A stretch of DNA of 64,000 nt. Source: Lysinibacillus capsici. GTDB lineage: Bacteria > Bacillota > Bacilli > Bacillales_A > Planococcaceae. A program made the position numbers and the translations under genes. The DNA is taken from the NCBI RefSeq assembly GCF_003367505.1, contig NZ_PXXX01000024.1, positions 62,001 through 126,000 of the forward strand, given 5' to 3'. The notes under the pieces were generated by a model, which did not search any database, was not told the DNA's origin, and saw nothing but the letters and a program-made list of their open reading frames with translations. Of the stretch, positions 53,826 to 63,309 are shown one piece after another; within the stretch, counting starts at the first letter, position 1, and the number at the start of each line of letters is the position of its first letter.

Positions 53826-54782
53826 TTACACTTCTGTATACTGTCCAATTTTTTTAAATTTTTCATAGCGATCTTCAACTAATTGTTCTCCATTTAAAGA
53901 ATTTAATGCATGAAGTGTGTCACTAATGCATTCTTTAATAGAAAGGGCCTGTTTTGCTACATTGCGATGTGCTCCACCAATAATTTCAGGAATAATGCCA
54001 TCAATTACACCAAGTTCTTTCAAATCAGGTGCTGTGATACGCATGGCTTCTGCTGCCTGCTTAGCCAGACTACCATCACGCCATAAAATAGATGCCGCTC
54101 CCTCTGGCGAAATAACAGAGTAAGTCGAGTTCTCAAGCATAAAGACACGGTTTGCTACACCTAATGCTAATGCACCACCACTTCCTCCTTCACCAATAAC
54201 GATACTAATTACAGGCACAGTTAAGCCAGCCATTTCTACAAGGTTTCTAGCGATTGCTTCACTTTGACCACGTTCCTCAGCAGCTTTCCCTGGGTAAGCA
54301 CCTTTTGTATCAATAAAACAAATAATTGGTCGTTTGAATTTTTCAGCTTGCTTCATCAAGCGTAGTGCTTTTCGATACCCCTCTGGATGAGGCATACCAA
54401 AATTACGACGGATATTTTCCTTAGTAGACTTACCACGTTGATGTCCAATTATTGTTACTGGTTGCCCTTCGAAAATGGCAATCCCACCAAGAATGGCTGC
54501 ATCATCACCAAATGTACGATCACCATGTAATTCAATAAAATCTTCACACATTGCTTCAATATATTGAAGCGTTGTAGGTCTTTCTGGATGCCTTGCTACT
54601 TGCACACGATCCCACGGCTTCATATTGGCATAAATCGATTGCTCTAATTGTGATAAACGTGTTTCAAGCTTCTCGATTTCACCAGACATATCAACTTCTG
54701 CTTCAGCAGCAATTGTTTTTAATTCATCAATTTTCTCACGTAATTGTACGACTGGTTCTTCAAATGCTAAATTTTTAGACAT
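53826..54782 (-). CDS. accA: Acetyl-CoA carboxylase carboxyltransferase alpha subunit
   Basis: Alpha half of the carboxyltransferase that makes malonyl-CoA for fatty acid synthesis. The 318 residues start with a helical segment ([20 protein letters not shown]) and contain the crotonase-fold core [60 protein letters not shown], and [19 protein letters not shown]. The start overlaps the accD stop by eight bases, so the two subunits are translationally coupled. Confidence 0.97.
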   Translation of the reverse strand: MSKNLAFEEPVVQLREKIDELKTIAAEAEVDMSGEIEKLETRLSQLEQSIYANMKPWDRVQVARHPERPTTLQYIEAMCEDFIELHGDRTFGDDAAILGGIAIFEGQPVTIIGHQRGKSTKENIRRNFGMPHPEGYRKALRLMKQAEKFKRPIICFIDTKGAYPGKAAEERGQSEAIARNLVEMAGLTVPVISIVIGEGGSGGALALGVANRVFMLENSTYSVISPEGAASILWRDGSLAKQAAEAMRITAPDLKELGVIDGIIPEIIGGAHRNVAKQALSIKECISDTLHALNSLNGEQLVEDRYEKFKKIGQYTEV

Positions 54783-55632
54783 GTTGTACGCCGCCTTTCG
54801 TATGCATTTTTACAAGTAAAGAAACTTGTTTACGTAAATCTTTGCGATGGAAAATGGCATCAAGCTGACCATGCTCTAATAAAAATTCTGCTGTTTGGAA
54901 ATCACTTGGTAGTTTTTCTCGTACAGTTTCTTCAATTACACGTCGCCCTGCAAAGCCAATCAAAGCCTGTGGCTCTGCAATATTTATATCACCAACAGAA
55001 GCAAAGCTTGCTGAAACTCCGCCTGTTGTTGGATGCGTTAAGATGGAGATGAACAATAAGCCTTGATCACTGTGGCGTTTTAATGCGACACTAGTTTTCG
55101 CCATTTGCATTAATGATAATACGCCTTCTTGCATACGAGCACCACCACTAGCGGTAAAGATAATAAATGGTACACCTAGTTCAGTTGCCTTCTCTACTGC
55201 TCGCGTAATTTTTTCACCGACTACAGAGCCCATTGACCCCATACGGAAGTGCGAATCCATAATCGCTACGACAATTTCTTCCCCATCTATTGTACCAACG
55301 CCTGTTAGGACAGCCTCATTCAAGCCTGTTTTCTCTTGGTCTGCTGCAATTTTTTCAACATACGCTGGGAAATTAAGAGGATTACTTGTTTGTAAATGAT
55401 CATCCATGGATTCGAATGAGCCTTCATCTAAGAAATAGTCCACACGTTCTTGAGCAGTCATTTTGAAATGATGACTACATTTTGTACATACTTTATGATT
55501 TTTTTCTAATTCTTTTGTTAATTGAATGTGACGACATTCAGGACATTTTGTCATTAACCCTTCTGGAAATGCCTTTTCTTGCCCGTCCTCTTTCTTTTTT
55601 CGATTACCACTAAATAAGCTACGTATTGCCAT
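54775..55632 (-). CDS. accD: Acetyl-CoA carboxylase carboxyltransferase beta subunit
   Basis: Beta half of the carboxyltransferase, 285 residues. The N-terminal zinc ribbon has four cysteines ([10 protein letters not shown] ... [10 protein letters not shown]). The crotonase-fold body shows [60 protein letters not shown] and [20 protein letters not shown]. The start follows GGGGGAG. It lies 24 bases downstream of the GntR regulator gene, in one transcript. Confidence 0.97.
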   Translation of the reverse strand: MAIRSLFSGNRKKKEDGQEKAFPEGLMTKCPECRHIQLTKELEKNHKVCTKCSHHFKMTAQERVDYFLDEGSFESMDDHLQTSNPLNFPAYVEKIAADQEKTGLNEAVLTGVGTIDGEEIVVAIMDSHFRMGSMGSVVGEKITRAVEKATELGVPFIIFTASGGARMQEGVLSLMQMAKTSVALKRHSDQGLLFISILTHPTTGGVSASFASVGDINIAEPQALIGFAGRRVIEETVREKLPSDFQTAEFLLEHGQLDAIFHRKDLRKQVSLLVKMHTKGGVQHV

Positions 55633-55656
55633 GTTCGACTCCCCCTTTGTTGTTGT

Positions 55657-56298
55657 CTAAATGCTCTGTACAGTACTCATCCACTGCTCATAAGCTTTTA
55701 ATGCTTCTTTTTCGTAACCCAGCTGCATCGATTTCAACATCGTTTGAATCATTAATTTTTCATCTTCTGTTGAGTTTCGATTTAAACGGTCGCCATCATA
55801 AGCTGCTAATTGAAACCAGATTTTTAATGAAAGACGATTACCTGTCGTAATTAATAGTTCTCTTAAAATATCTCGACAATTAATTGTACCTTCTATTTCT
55901 AGTTTCACAAAAAAACTATCCCACACAGGTAGTGTGCGAAGAATCTCTGTACAACTTATTACGCGGATTGCTTCCATTTCATGAATTTGTCGCGTTAATT
56001 CGACATCTTTTTTTGATTTTTCATCTTCTAATATAAACATCGACAGTATTTCTACGAGCTGATGCTTATGTGTGGACGCAAGAAAAGTACCACCACCATG
56101 TCTCGTTTCAATAAGCCCTAGCAACTCTAAGCTTCGCAAAGCCTCTCTCACAGAGGATCGCCCGACACCTAGACGCTCTGATAGAACTCGTTCGGAAGGT
56201 AGCTTCTCACCTGCTTGAATTTTTTCCATTTTAATGAGTTGACGTAGTTGTTGGACGATTTCTAAAAACACTTTTTTTTGTTCGGTTTTTTTATCCAT
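55657..56298 (-). CDS. GntR/FadR-family regulator linked to accDA
   Basis: Regulator of 213 residues. N-terminal GntR winged helix (KMEKIQAGEKLPSERVLSER, then LGVGRSSVREALRSLELLGL and HGGGTFLA) and an all-helical FadR-type C-terminal ligand domain (about 90-210). It is the first gene of gntR-accD-accA, and a perfect FadR-class palindrome lies in front of it, so it probably autoregulates and senses a metabolite of lipid or central metabolism. ATG at 56298 chosen for the AAGGGGAG site. A comparable regulator precedes accD in some Bacillus/Geobacillus genomes, there next to malic enzyme, which is absent here. Confidence 0.87.
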   Translation of the reverse strand: MDKKTEQKKVFLEIVQQLRQLIKMEKIQAGEKLPSERVLSERLGVGRSSVREALRSLELLGLIETRHGGGTFLASTHKHQLVEILSMFILEDEKSKKDVELTRQIHEMEAIRVISCTEILRTLPVWDSFFVKLEIEGTINCRDILRELLITTGNRLSLKIWFQLAAYDGDRLNRNSTEDEKLMIQTMLKSMQLGYEKEALKAYEQWMSTVQSI

Positions 56299-56318
56299 AC
56301 GACTAACTCCCCTTATCA

Positions 56319-56341
56319 AAAAAGTGGTCTGACCACTTTTT
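56319..56341. promoter_or_regulatory. Perfect 23-bp palindromic operator of the GntR/FadR regulator
   Basis: AAAAAGTGGTC and GACCACTTTTT flank one central T. The TGGTC-N-GACCA core is the classic FadR-subfamily half-site arrangement. It lies 21 bases upstream of the regulator's start codon, a position suited to autorepression of gntR-accD-accA. Confidence 0.85.
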
Positions 56342-56381
56342 AACGTTGACTCTAGCTTACAAAATAACTGTGCAAAAGTAA

Positions 56382-56412
56382 AGAAAAAACTGCATAAAAT
56401 TTAATGCAGTTT
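56382..56412 (-). terminator. Terminator of dnaE
   Basis: AAACTGCAT and ATGCAGTTT arms around an A/T-rich eight-base loop, with TTTTTTCTTT following on the minus strand, 18 bases after the dnaE stop. Confidence 0.92.
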
Positions 56413-56430
56413 CTAATTTCTTGTTTCATT

Positions 56431-59400
56431 TTATATCTTTTTCGTCGTTTGCGCATGTTTTACTTTGATTTGCGGCTTGCCAAAACGTCTTTCTAAAACA
56501 CCTTCAATCCATAACATTTCCTCCTCTACCAGCAGGTCTTGGACCAACTGAAAGGTTTGTGGAAAAAATGTAGTGGAAACTGTTCCAAACTCATCCTGTA
56601 GCTGAACAAAAGCCATTTGCTCACCTTTTTTCGTACGGATTTTCTTCACTTCTTCAATCAGACCAATCATTTTTATGGAGGTACCATCACGCTTCTGCTT
56701 CAACTCTCGACAGGTACTATTGATATCCGCCCAGAAGAGTCTTTCCTGTGCAACTGGATGGGTAGAAATATAAAAGCCCAAGCTCTCTTTTTCATGCATC
56801 AATTTTTCCTTCTGGGACATTGCTTCTGCCTGCATATATTTTGGTTTACCAAAACTAAATGCCATTGCTGATGCTAAATCAATATCTTCAGTTGGCCTTA
56901 AAAGTTCTGCGTGTTTCAAAGCTGCCTCGACTGTCATGATGAGGACGGCTCTATCTTTTTCTAGATAATCAAGCGCCCCAGCATATATCAATGATTCCAA
57001 CACTTTTGGCTTAAAATGCTGCGCACTTAAGGCAACAGCTAGATCAAATAGGTTATTTAATACCTCTGGATTTATTTGACGGAGTCCATGTATTTTTTCT
57101 ATAAATGTATGAGGCACACCTTTAATTCCTGATAAGCTGTAGCGAATGCCTTCCTTTTCCACCGTAAAATATTTCGTACTACTTTTTAATGAAGGTGGAT
57201 AAAATGGGATGCCCTTATCTTTTGCCTCATGGACAAATTGTTGAATCTTTTCTACATTTCCCGTGGCATTTGATAATAACGCTGCATAAAAGTTTTGAGG
57301 GAAATGCGCCTTTAAATAAGCCATTTGATAGGAAATAACACTATAGGCCACTGCATGACTTTTAGGGAAACCATAATCCGCAAAGCGTACAATCAGTTCG
57401 TATACTTCTTCAGCTAAACGCTGATCAAAGCCTTGGCGTAGCGCCCCCTGAACAAATGCTGTGCGTTGCTCCTCTAAAACTTGTCGATTTTTTTTACTCA
57501 CTGCTCGGCGAAGCAAATCTGCCTGTCCCATTGTAAAGCCGGCCAGTACTGATGCAATTTTAATAATTTGTTCTTGATAAACGATCACACCAAAGGTCTC
57601 TTGTAAAATAGGCTCTAGCACTGGATGTGGCATCGTTACCATTTCTCTGCCAGCCTTCCGTTTTGCATAGACAGGAATAAAATCCATTGGACCTGGGCGA
57701 TAAAGTGCATTTACAGCCACAATATCTAAAAAGGTTGTAGGGCAGATATCACGCAAGGCTTGCTTCATACCGTCTGATTCTAATTGAAAAATCCCCAGCG
57801 TATCCCCTCTTTGTAATAGTTGAAACGTCTTGTCATCATGCAGTGGGATTCGCTCAAATTCTATCCAAGGACCACCAGCTTTATAAATTGACCAACGTAT
57901 TTGCTCTAAAATAGTGAGATTGCGCAAGCCTAAAAAATCCATTTTGACGAGACCACATGCTTCAATATCTCCCATTGGCCATTGCGTACTATAAATACCA
58001 TCATGCCCTTCTTCAATCGGTACAGTATTCACTAAAGGCGATGGAGCGATGACAATACCAGCTGCATGTATAGACGAGTTTCTTGGTAGGCCCTCCAATT
58101 TTAACGCCACCTCGTACCAACGCAAATGCTTATCATTCTCCGCTAACCAGCCTTGAAAGTCCTGTGACTCTGCTACAGCTCTTTGTAATGTAATTCCCGG
58201 CTTATTTGGAATCATCTTCGAAATTTTTTCTAGCATTTCCGCATCAAAGCCAAATACCCGTGCAACATCCCTGGCAACTGCTTTTGCAGACAATGTACCA
58301 AATGTAATAATTTGTGCGACATTAGCTTTGCCATACTTTTGGGCAACATACTGAATGACTTGATGCCTTTTACTATCAACAAAATCGATATCAATATCAG
58401 GTAAGGTAATTCTTTCAGGATTTAAAAAACGTTCGAATAATAAACCATAGGCAAGTGGATCTACTTGGGTAATCGAAAGACTATATGCCACAAGCGAACC
58501 TGCTGAGGAACCACGTCCAGGTCCCGTCAAAATTCGATTTTCTTTTGCATATCGCATAAAATCCGCCACAACCAAAAAATAGTCAGCAAAGCCCATAGAG
58601 CAAATAATTTCTAGTTCATACTGTAATCGTTCATGGTAAGCACCGGGTATTGCCAGTTGCTTGAATCGCTCTTCTAATCCAGTAAATGCTTCTTTAACAA
58701 GCAAGCTTTCAGCTGTTTCACCTTCAGGTACAGGAAATTTAGGCATTTGCACAGGCATTTTTGGTAAATCAGCTTTACAGCAAGCAAGCATTTTCGTACT
58801 GGCATCAAGCCAATCTGGACGATCCGCAAACCAATTTTGCCATTCGAATGCTGTTGGGGCAAAATAGCCCTGTACATCAGCTGTTTGCATAGTATTACCA
58901 AGCTTTTCTCCTGTATCAATTGCTCTTGCTACTTCATAAGCAAAATGATCTTCTGGACGCAAGAAATAACAGCTTTGAGAGGCTACAAGTGCAATAGCAT
59001 GTTCTTCACACCAAGAAACGAAATCATCTTCTTGTTCAGCTTTTATCCCTCCAGGTCTAGCAATCCCCATATAGAGGTGATGGTTAAACAGTTGGACCAA
59101 AGCAGAAACCATTGCCTGCCAGTCATCTACATCTGTTAAATCGTCTGAAGAAAGTAGCGCTATACAACCTGCTGAATATCCCTCAAGCCATTTCCAAGGC
59201 AGCACATCATCTTGTCTAATTGAAATCGCACTACTAATCTTTAATAAATGTTGATAGCCCTCCTGCGTCTGCGCATACAGGACGAGGGGAAGCGTTTTAT
59301 CATGCCACTGAACGTTAACCGAAAGCCCTATAACCGCATGGATATTTACTTGCTGCAATGCTTTACAAAAAGGCAAAAGCCCGTACAATTTCGTATTAAC

Positions 59401-59514
59401 GATTGCACAGGCTTGTGTCTTTTGTTCTTGTAAAAAAGGAATCAATTGCTCAAGCCGAATTGTGCTTTTCAATAAATCCGCGCTCGTATGCATCTTTGTA
59501 TATACATGTGTCAA
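56431..59514 (-). CDS. dnaE: DNA polymerase III DnaE (lagging-strand/primer-extension type)
   Basis: Family C polymerase of 1027 residues, which in Firmicutes extends RNA primers before handing over to PolC. Core motifs: GFADYFLVVADFMRYAKENR, TGPGRGSSAGSLVAYSLSIT, ERITLPDIDIDFVD with the catalytic aspartates, GLPRNSSIHAAGIVIAPSP, VNALYRPGPMDFIPVY, and YGFPKSHAVAYSVISYQMAY. An OB fold near 920-1010 (KMIGLIEEVKKIRTKKGEQM). The N-terminal PHP domain is degenerate: YTKMHTSADLL replaces HxHS and no full metal set is seen. The C-terminus is about 80 residues shorter than in B. subtilis. TTG start with GAAGGGA upstream. Confidence 0.95.
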   Translation of the reverse strand: MTHVYTKMHTSADLLKSTIRLEQLIPFLQEQKTQACAIVNTKLYGLLPFCKALQQVNIHAVIGLSVNVQWHDKTLPLVLYAQTQEGYQHLLKISSAISIRQDDVLPWKWLEGYSAGCIALLSSDDLTDVDDWQAMVSALVQLFNHHLYMGIARPGGIKAEQEDDFVSWCEEHAIALVASQSCYFLRPEDHFAYEVARAIDTGEKLGNTMQTADVQGYFAPTAFEWQNWFADRPDWLDASTKMLACCKADLPKMPVQMPKFPVPEGETAESLLVKEAFTGLEERFKQLAIPGAYHERLQYELEIICSMGFADYFLVVADFMRYAKENRILTGPGRGSSAGSLVAYSLSITQVDPLAYGLLFERFLNPERITLPDIDIDFVDSKRHQVIQYVAQKYGKANVAQIITFGTLSAKAVARDVARVFGFDAEMLEKISKMIPNKPGITLQRAVAESQDFQGWLAENDKHLRWYEVALKLEGLPRNSSIHAAGIVIAPSPLVNTVPIEEGHDGIYSTQWPMGDIEACGLVKMDFLGLRNLTILEQIRWSIYKAGGPWIEFERIPLHDDKTFQLLQRGDTLGIFQLESDGMKQALRDICPTTFLDIVAVNALYRPGPMDFIPVYAKRKAGREMVTMPHPVLEPILQETFGVIVYQEQIIKIASVLAGFTMGQADLLRRAVSKKNRQVLEEQRTAFVQGALRQGFDQRLAEEVYELIVRFADYGFPKSHAVAYSVISYQMAYLKAHFPQNFYAALLSNATGNVEKIQQFVHEAKDKGIPFYPPSLKSSTKYFTVEKEGIRYSLSGIKGVPHTFIEKIHGLRQINPEVLNNLFDLAVALSAQHFKPKVLESLIYAGALDYLEKDRAVLIMTVEAALKHAELLRPTEDIDLASAMAFSFGKPKYMQAEAMSQKEKLMHEKESLGFYISTHPVAQERLFWADINSTCRELKQKRDGTSIKMIGLIEEVKKIRTKKGEQMAFVQLQDEFGTVSTTFFPQTFQLVQDLLVEEEMLWIEGVLERRFGKPQIKVKHAQTTKKI

Positions 59515-59536
59515 ATGAATCCCTTCCTTTTCTCTG

Positions 59537-60481
59537 TTAATGATACGCTTTACAAATCTCTTTTAATCTTGCAATAACGAGGTCTGCTTCTTCCCATGAA
59601 AAGGCAGTAGCACCAGATGCAAGCGGATGTCCGCCACCGTTAAATTCTTTTGCTAATGTATTGATAATGGGACCCTTCGAACGTAATCGTACACGGATCT
59701 GATCCCCCTCTTCAATGAAAACAACCCATGAGCATATATCTTTAACACTGCCTAGGCAGCCTACTAATAAAGAAGCCTCAGATGGCACAGTGTCATGCTC
59801 TGCCAGTAATTCTTTTGTTAGCTTCACATAGGCAGCTCCATGCTCATCCATTGTAAAGTTTTGATAAATATATCCCTGTAAATTAAGTAATTTTTGCTCC
59901 ATTTCGTACATGCCATCAAATAGTTGGTTTCGATCAAAATCATATGTAATCAGATCCGCAGCAACTTTAAATGTTTTAGCTGTTGTACTTGGGAATTGGA
60001 ATCTGCCTGTATCGCCCACTATTCCTGCAAATAATAAGCGTGCAGCAGCATCTGAAAGTTTCCAGTTTGCTACTTCCTTGCCTTCTTCATATAATTCATA
60101 GATCATTTCACTACAAGAGCTTGCTGTCGTGTCCACCCATAAAAGATCACCATAAGCATCATCATTTGGATGATGATCAATTTTTATCACCATTTTTCCT
60201 TTTGTGTAGCGTTGGTCGTCAACACGTTCTGTATTAGCCGTGTCAGTGACAATAACTAAAGCATTTTCATACACTTCATCCGCTATTTCATCAGGCTGTG
60301 CCATAAAAGATAAAGAAGCATCATGTTCCCCTACAGCAAAAACCTTTTTCTCAGGATAATTGGCTAAAATAATCTCCTTTAAGCCTTGCTGTGAGCCATA
60401 AGCATCAGGATCAGGACGTACATGACGGTGGATAATAATGGTTTCATTGGCCTCAATTGTGTCGATGATTTGTCTTTTCAC
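59537..60481 (-). CDS. nrnA: DHH-family oligoribonuclease / pAp phosphatase NrnA
   Basis: DHH/DHHA1 phosphoesterase of 314 residues that degrades nanoRNAs and dephosphorylates pAp; it may also act on pGpG from c-di-GMP turnover. Metal-binding motifs: IIIHRHVRPDPDAYGSQ, VTDTANTER, VIKIDHHPNDD (DHH), and DTTASSCSEMIYEL; the DHHA1 domain ends VRLRSKGPIINTLAKEFNGG and GGHPLASGATAF. GTG at 60481 chosen, with GGGGGAAA upstream. The ytrH/ytrI genes that separate it from dnaE in B. subtilis are absent. Confidence 0.93.
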   Translation of the reverse strand: MKRQIIDTIEANETIIIHRHVRPDPDAYGSQQGLKEIILANYPEKKVFAVGEHDASLSFMAQPDEIADEVYENALVIVTDTANTERVDDQRYTKGKMVIKIDHHPNDDAYGDLLWVDTTASSCSEMIYELYEEGKEVANWKLSDAAARLLFAGIVGDTGRFQFPSTTAKTFKVAADLITYDFDRNQLFDGMYEMEQKLLNLQGYIYQNFTMDEHGAAYVKLTKELLAEHDTVPSEASLLVGCLGSVKDICSWVVFIEEGDQIRVRLRSKGPIINTLAKEFNGGGHPLASGATAFSWEEADLVIARLKEICKAYH

Positions 60482-60571
60482 AATAATTTCCCCCAAAATG
60501 ATAGTAAGAACCGTTAGCATTTTTACATAATTATCGTTACAATAATGTCTAGTTATGCTAGGAGGTTTACT

Positions 60572-60877
60572 ATGCTCAATTTAATATTTGTGTTTGCGAT
60601 TATCATATCTTTTGTTTTTTATTTTTATTTTAAAACAAAACAATTCCGTTCTCCATTACCTATTGCTAAAAACTGGTATAAAAGCAAAGCGAACATCGGC
60701 TTAGGTTCCTTAATATTGTCATTTGCTTTAAATCAAGCTTATTTATTCCCGAGCTTATTTACATTTATTATTGTAGCAATTCTTGCCGCGCTCGGCATCT
60801 TAGTTATTGTAGAAAATATAAAAAAAGCACGTCATTATGGACAATTTGTTGAGGAAGAATTCCGCATTAATCAATAA
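60572..60877 (+). CDS. ytpI: YtpI-family membrane protein
   Basis: Membrane protein of 101 residues with three helices: LNLIFVFAIIISFVFYFYFK, NIGLGSLILSFALNQAYLF and LFTFIIVAILAALGILVIVE. It matches YtpI in length, in the KTKQFRSPLPIAKNWYKSKA loop, and in its position between nrnA and ytoI. No molecular function is known. ATG at 60572 follows CTAGGAGG. Short, divergent from nrnA and convergent with ytoI. Confidence 0.85.
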   Translation: MLNLIFVFAIIISFVFYFYFKTKQFRSPLPIAKNWYKSKANIGLGSLILSFALNQAYLFPSLFTFIIVAILAALGILVIVENIKKARHYGQFVEEEFRINQ

Positions 60878-60887
60878 TATATGTAAC

Positions 60888-60928
60888 AAAGGGATGACCA
60901 AGCAATTGCGCTAGGCCATCCCTTTTCA
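60888..60928. terminator. Terminator between convergent ytpI and ytoI
   Basis: GGGATGACC and GGCCATCCC arms (one mismatch), flanked by AAAG on the left and TTTTC on the right, so it can serve ytpI and, more weakly, ytoI. It lies between the stops at 60877 and 60933. Confidence 0.85.
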
Positions 60929-60932
60929 ATAC

Positions 60933-62240
60933 TTAACGTTCTAATAGTTGGAACATCATCATTGCCTTACCAACAAGCATTTGTTGATTATACACTTCAA
61001 AATCCATCTTCACAAACTTACGACTCATATCTAAAATCCGAGGCTTAACAGTTAGCGTACTTTCCATTTGGACTGGTTTAATAAAGTAAATAGTCATATT
61101 CTCTGCCACTGCATCTCCACGTTTACGTCGTTTTAATGCGAATGAACCGACCTCAGCTAGTAAAGTTGTAAAAGCACCGTATGAAATTGCTCCATATTGA
61201 TTGGTCATTTGTGGTGTGACTTTAAATTCAACGATGAGTTCTTCATCACCTAATACCTTCATTTCATTTTTCACTAAATCATCAATCGTTTCACCATGCT
61301 GTGGCTGTCTTTGTGCTAATTGCAACGCCTTCAGTACATCTTGACGGCTAATAACACCCTGTAAAATATTGTCGTCATCTACAATTGGTAAGAGATCAAT
61401 CCCCTCCCAAATCATTCGATGCCCTGCCGAAGCGACACTCATTTTCATGGAGCCAGCAATTGGGTTTTTCGTCATTACTTTTTCAATAAGCTCGTTTTCT
61501 TCACGACCAATGACGTCTTTTACGGTAATCATACCGACCAATTTATTTTGGTGGGTAACTACAGGAAATGCACCATGGGTTGTACGTTCATTCAGCTTCT
61601 GGAAATGATGAATTGTTTCATCATTTTTTAATGCTGCAGTGTCAGTCATCGGTACATAAATGTCTTCGATAAAAAGAATATCTTTTTTAATCAATTGGTC
61701 ATAGATTGCCCGGTTAATCATTGTTGCTACTGTAAACGTATCGTAGCTTGTTGAAATAATTGGTAAATCTAATGAATCTGCAAGCAACTTATTATCTTCC
61801 GTAGTATCAAAACCGCCGGTGATTAAAACAGCTGCCCCCGCTCGAAGGGCATTCTCATGTGCTTTAATACGGTTACCAACAATTAATAAGCTACCTGCAT
61901 CAGTGTAACGCATCATGTCCTCTAATTGCATAGCTCCAATAACAAATTTTGTTAGTGTTTTATGTAGACCTGATTTACCACCTAAAACTTGGCCATCTAC
62001 AATATTAACAATTTCTGCAAAAGTTAAGCGCTCAATATTTTCTTTCTTTTTTTTCTCAATACGAATTGTTCCAACACGTTCAATAGAACTTACTAAGCGA
62101 CGATTTTCAGCTTCCTTAATTGCACGGTAAGCTGTTCCTTCACTCACTTGCATTTCCTTTGCTATTTGCCGTACTGAAATTTTATCGCCCACGGGTAGTG
62201 ATTCGATGTATTGTAAAATTTTCTCATGTTTTGTAGACAA
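60933..62240 (-). CDS. ytoI: YtoI: HTH, DRTGG, twin CBS and hot-dog domain protein
   Basis: Protein of 435 residues with four parts: N-terminal winged helix (VRQIAKEMQVSEGTAYRAIK), DRTGG domain (about 70-180; GDISGxx-like LLIVGNRIKAHENALRAGAA and LITGG), a CBS pair (about 190-310; HGAFPVVTHQNKLVGMITVK, DLLPIVDDDNILQGVISRQD) and a thioesterase-like hot-dog domain (about 315-435; TPQMTNQYGAISYGAFTTLL). CBS domains usually bind adenine nucleotides, so it may be a nucleotide- and acyl-CoA-responsive regulator; targets are unknown. TTG start with AGGTGAT upstream. Confidence 0.9.
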   Translation of the reverse strand: MSTKHEKILQYIESLPVGDKISVRQIAKEMQVSEGTAYRAIKEAENRRLVSSIERVGTIRIEKKKKENIERLTFAEIVNIVDGQVLGGKSGLHKTLTKFVIGAMQLEDMMRYTDAGSLLIVGNRIKAHENALRAGAAVLITGGFDTTEDNKLLADSLDLPIISTSYDTFTVATMINRAIYDQLIKKDILFIEDIYVPMTDTAALKNDETIHHFQKLNERTTHGAFPVVTHQNKLVGMITVKDVIGREENELIEKVMTKNPIAGSMKMSVASAGHRMIWEGIDLLPIVDDDNILQGVISRQDVLKALQLAQRQPQHGETIDDLVKNEMKVLGDEELIVEFKVTPQMTNQYGAISYGAFTTLLAEVGSFALKRRKRGDAVAENMTIYFIKPVQMESTLTVKPRILDMSRKFVKMDFEVYNQQMLVGKAMMMFQLLER

Positions 62241-62392
62241 AATATCACCTATTTCCTAAGCTTCAATTCTGCTCTTAGTGTACCATATTTTTTATGAAAA
62301 TATTTAATATAAAGTGATGAAATTGTTTAACTTTCCCCATCATTTCAACTACCAGCGTGGTGTCAATTCATATAGTACAGCATTACCAACGA

Positions 62393-63076
62393 TTAGAAAC
62401 AGTTTACTTTTTCGCCAGCTTTCAAAATTTGAACTTCTGTATTTTGTACTAAATCTGCAAAAATCTGTGGATCTTGCTCGATTGGTGGGAATGTATTGTA
62501 ATGAATCGGTACGACAATTTTCGGCTTTAAAAACGAAACTGCACACGCTGCATCCTCTGGCCCCATTGTAAAATTATCACCAATTGGTAAGAATGCAATA
62601 TCAATTGGATGTCGTTCACCAATTAGTTTCATATCACCAAAAAGAGCTGTATCGCCCGCATGATAAATTGTTAATCCTTCAATAAATAATAAAATTCCAG
62701 CAGGCATGCCCATATAAATTATTTCGTTATTTTCTGTTACATAAGAAGAGCCATGAAAGGCTTGTGTAAACTTTACTTTACCGAAGTCAAATTCCTTCGC
62801 ACCACCTATATGCATTGGGTGTGTTTTTACACCTTGCCAAGAAATCCAATTAGCCAGCTCATTTGGCGCAATGACTAGCGCATCTTTTTTCTTCGCTAAT
62901 TCTACTGTATCTCCAACATGATCATTATGGCCATGTGTAAGTAAAATAATATCTGGCGCTTCGTCAGCCACTTTTAAGTCTGTTTGCCCATTGCCATTAA
63001 TAAAAGGGTCAATTAATATCGTTTTTCCATTTGTTTGTATTTTGACAACTGAATGTCCATGATAACTTATTTTCAT
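62393..63076 (-). CDS. ytkL: UPF0173 metallo-beta-lactamase-fold hydrolase YtkL
   Basis: Metal-dependent hydrolase of 227 residues. The metallo-beta-lactamase signature [10 protein letters not shown] is complete, with [20 protein letters not shown] at the start, further ligands in FHGSSY and [11 protein letters not shown], and [20 protein letters not shown] at the C-terminus. ATG at 63076 chosen for GAGGAGGATG upstream. It is divergent from the peptidase gene. The substrate is not known for this family. Confidence 0.93.
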   Translation of the reverse strand: MKISYHGHSVVKIQTNGKTILIDPFINGNGQTDLKVADEAPDIILLTHGHNDHVGDTVELAKKKDALVIAPNELANWISWQGVKTHPMHIGGAKEFDFGKVKFTQAFHGSSYVTENNEIIYMGMPAGILLFIEGLTIYHAGDTALFGDMKLIGERHPIDIAFLPIGDNFTMGPEDAACAVSFLKPKIVVPIHYNTFPPIEQDPQIFADLVQNTEVQILKAGEKVNCF

Positions 63077-63309
63077 CTTAACATCCTCCTCGATTAACAA
63101 AGTACAGTCCAACATTTTAATTCGCTACCCATGCGCTTTTTCCCTTTTTTTGATATGCTTGTACAGAGAATAATGGTAGTATTCTTTAACAGCTTTATAC
63201 CCTGTTAGAGCATAATTATTCAGTACTCGATAAGAAACCTCGCTACTTTTTTCGGCAGTCGAAGCTTTCTTACGTAAAATTTTCAATGCACTAAAAGGAG
63301 GACATATTG

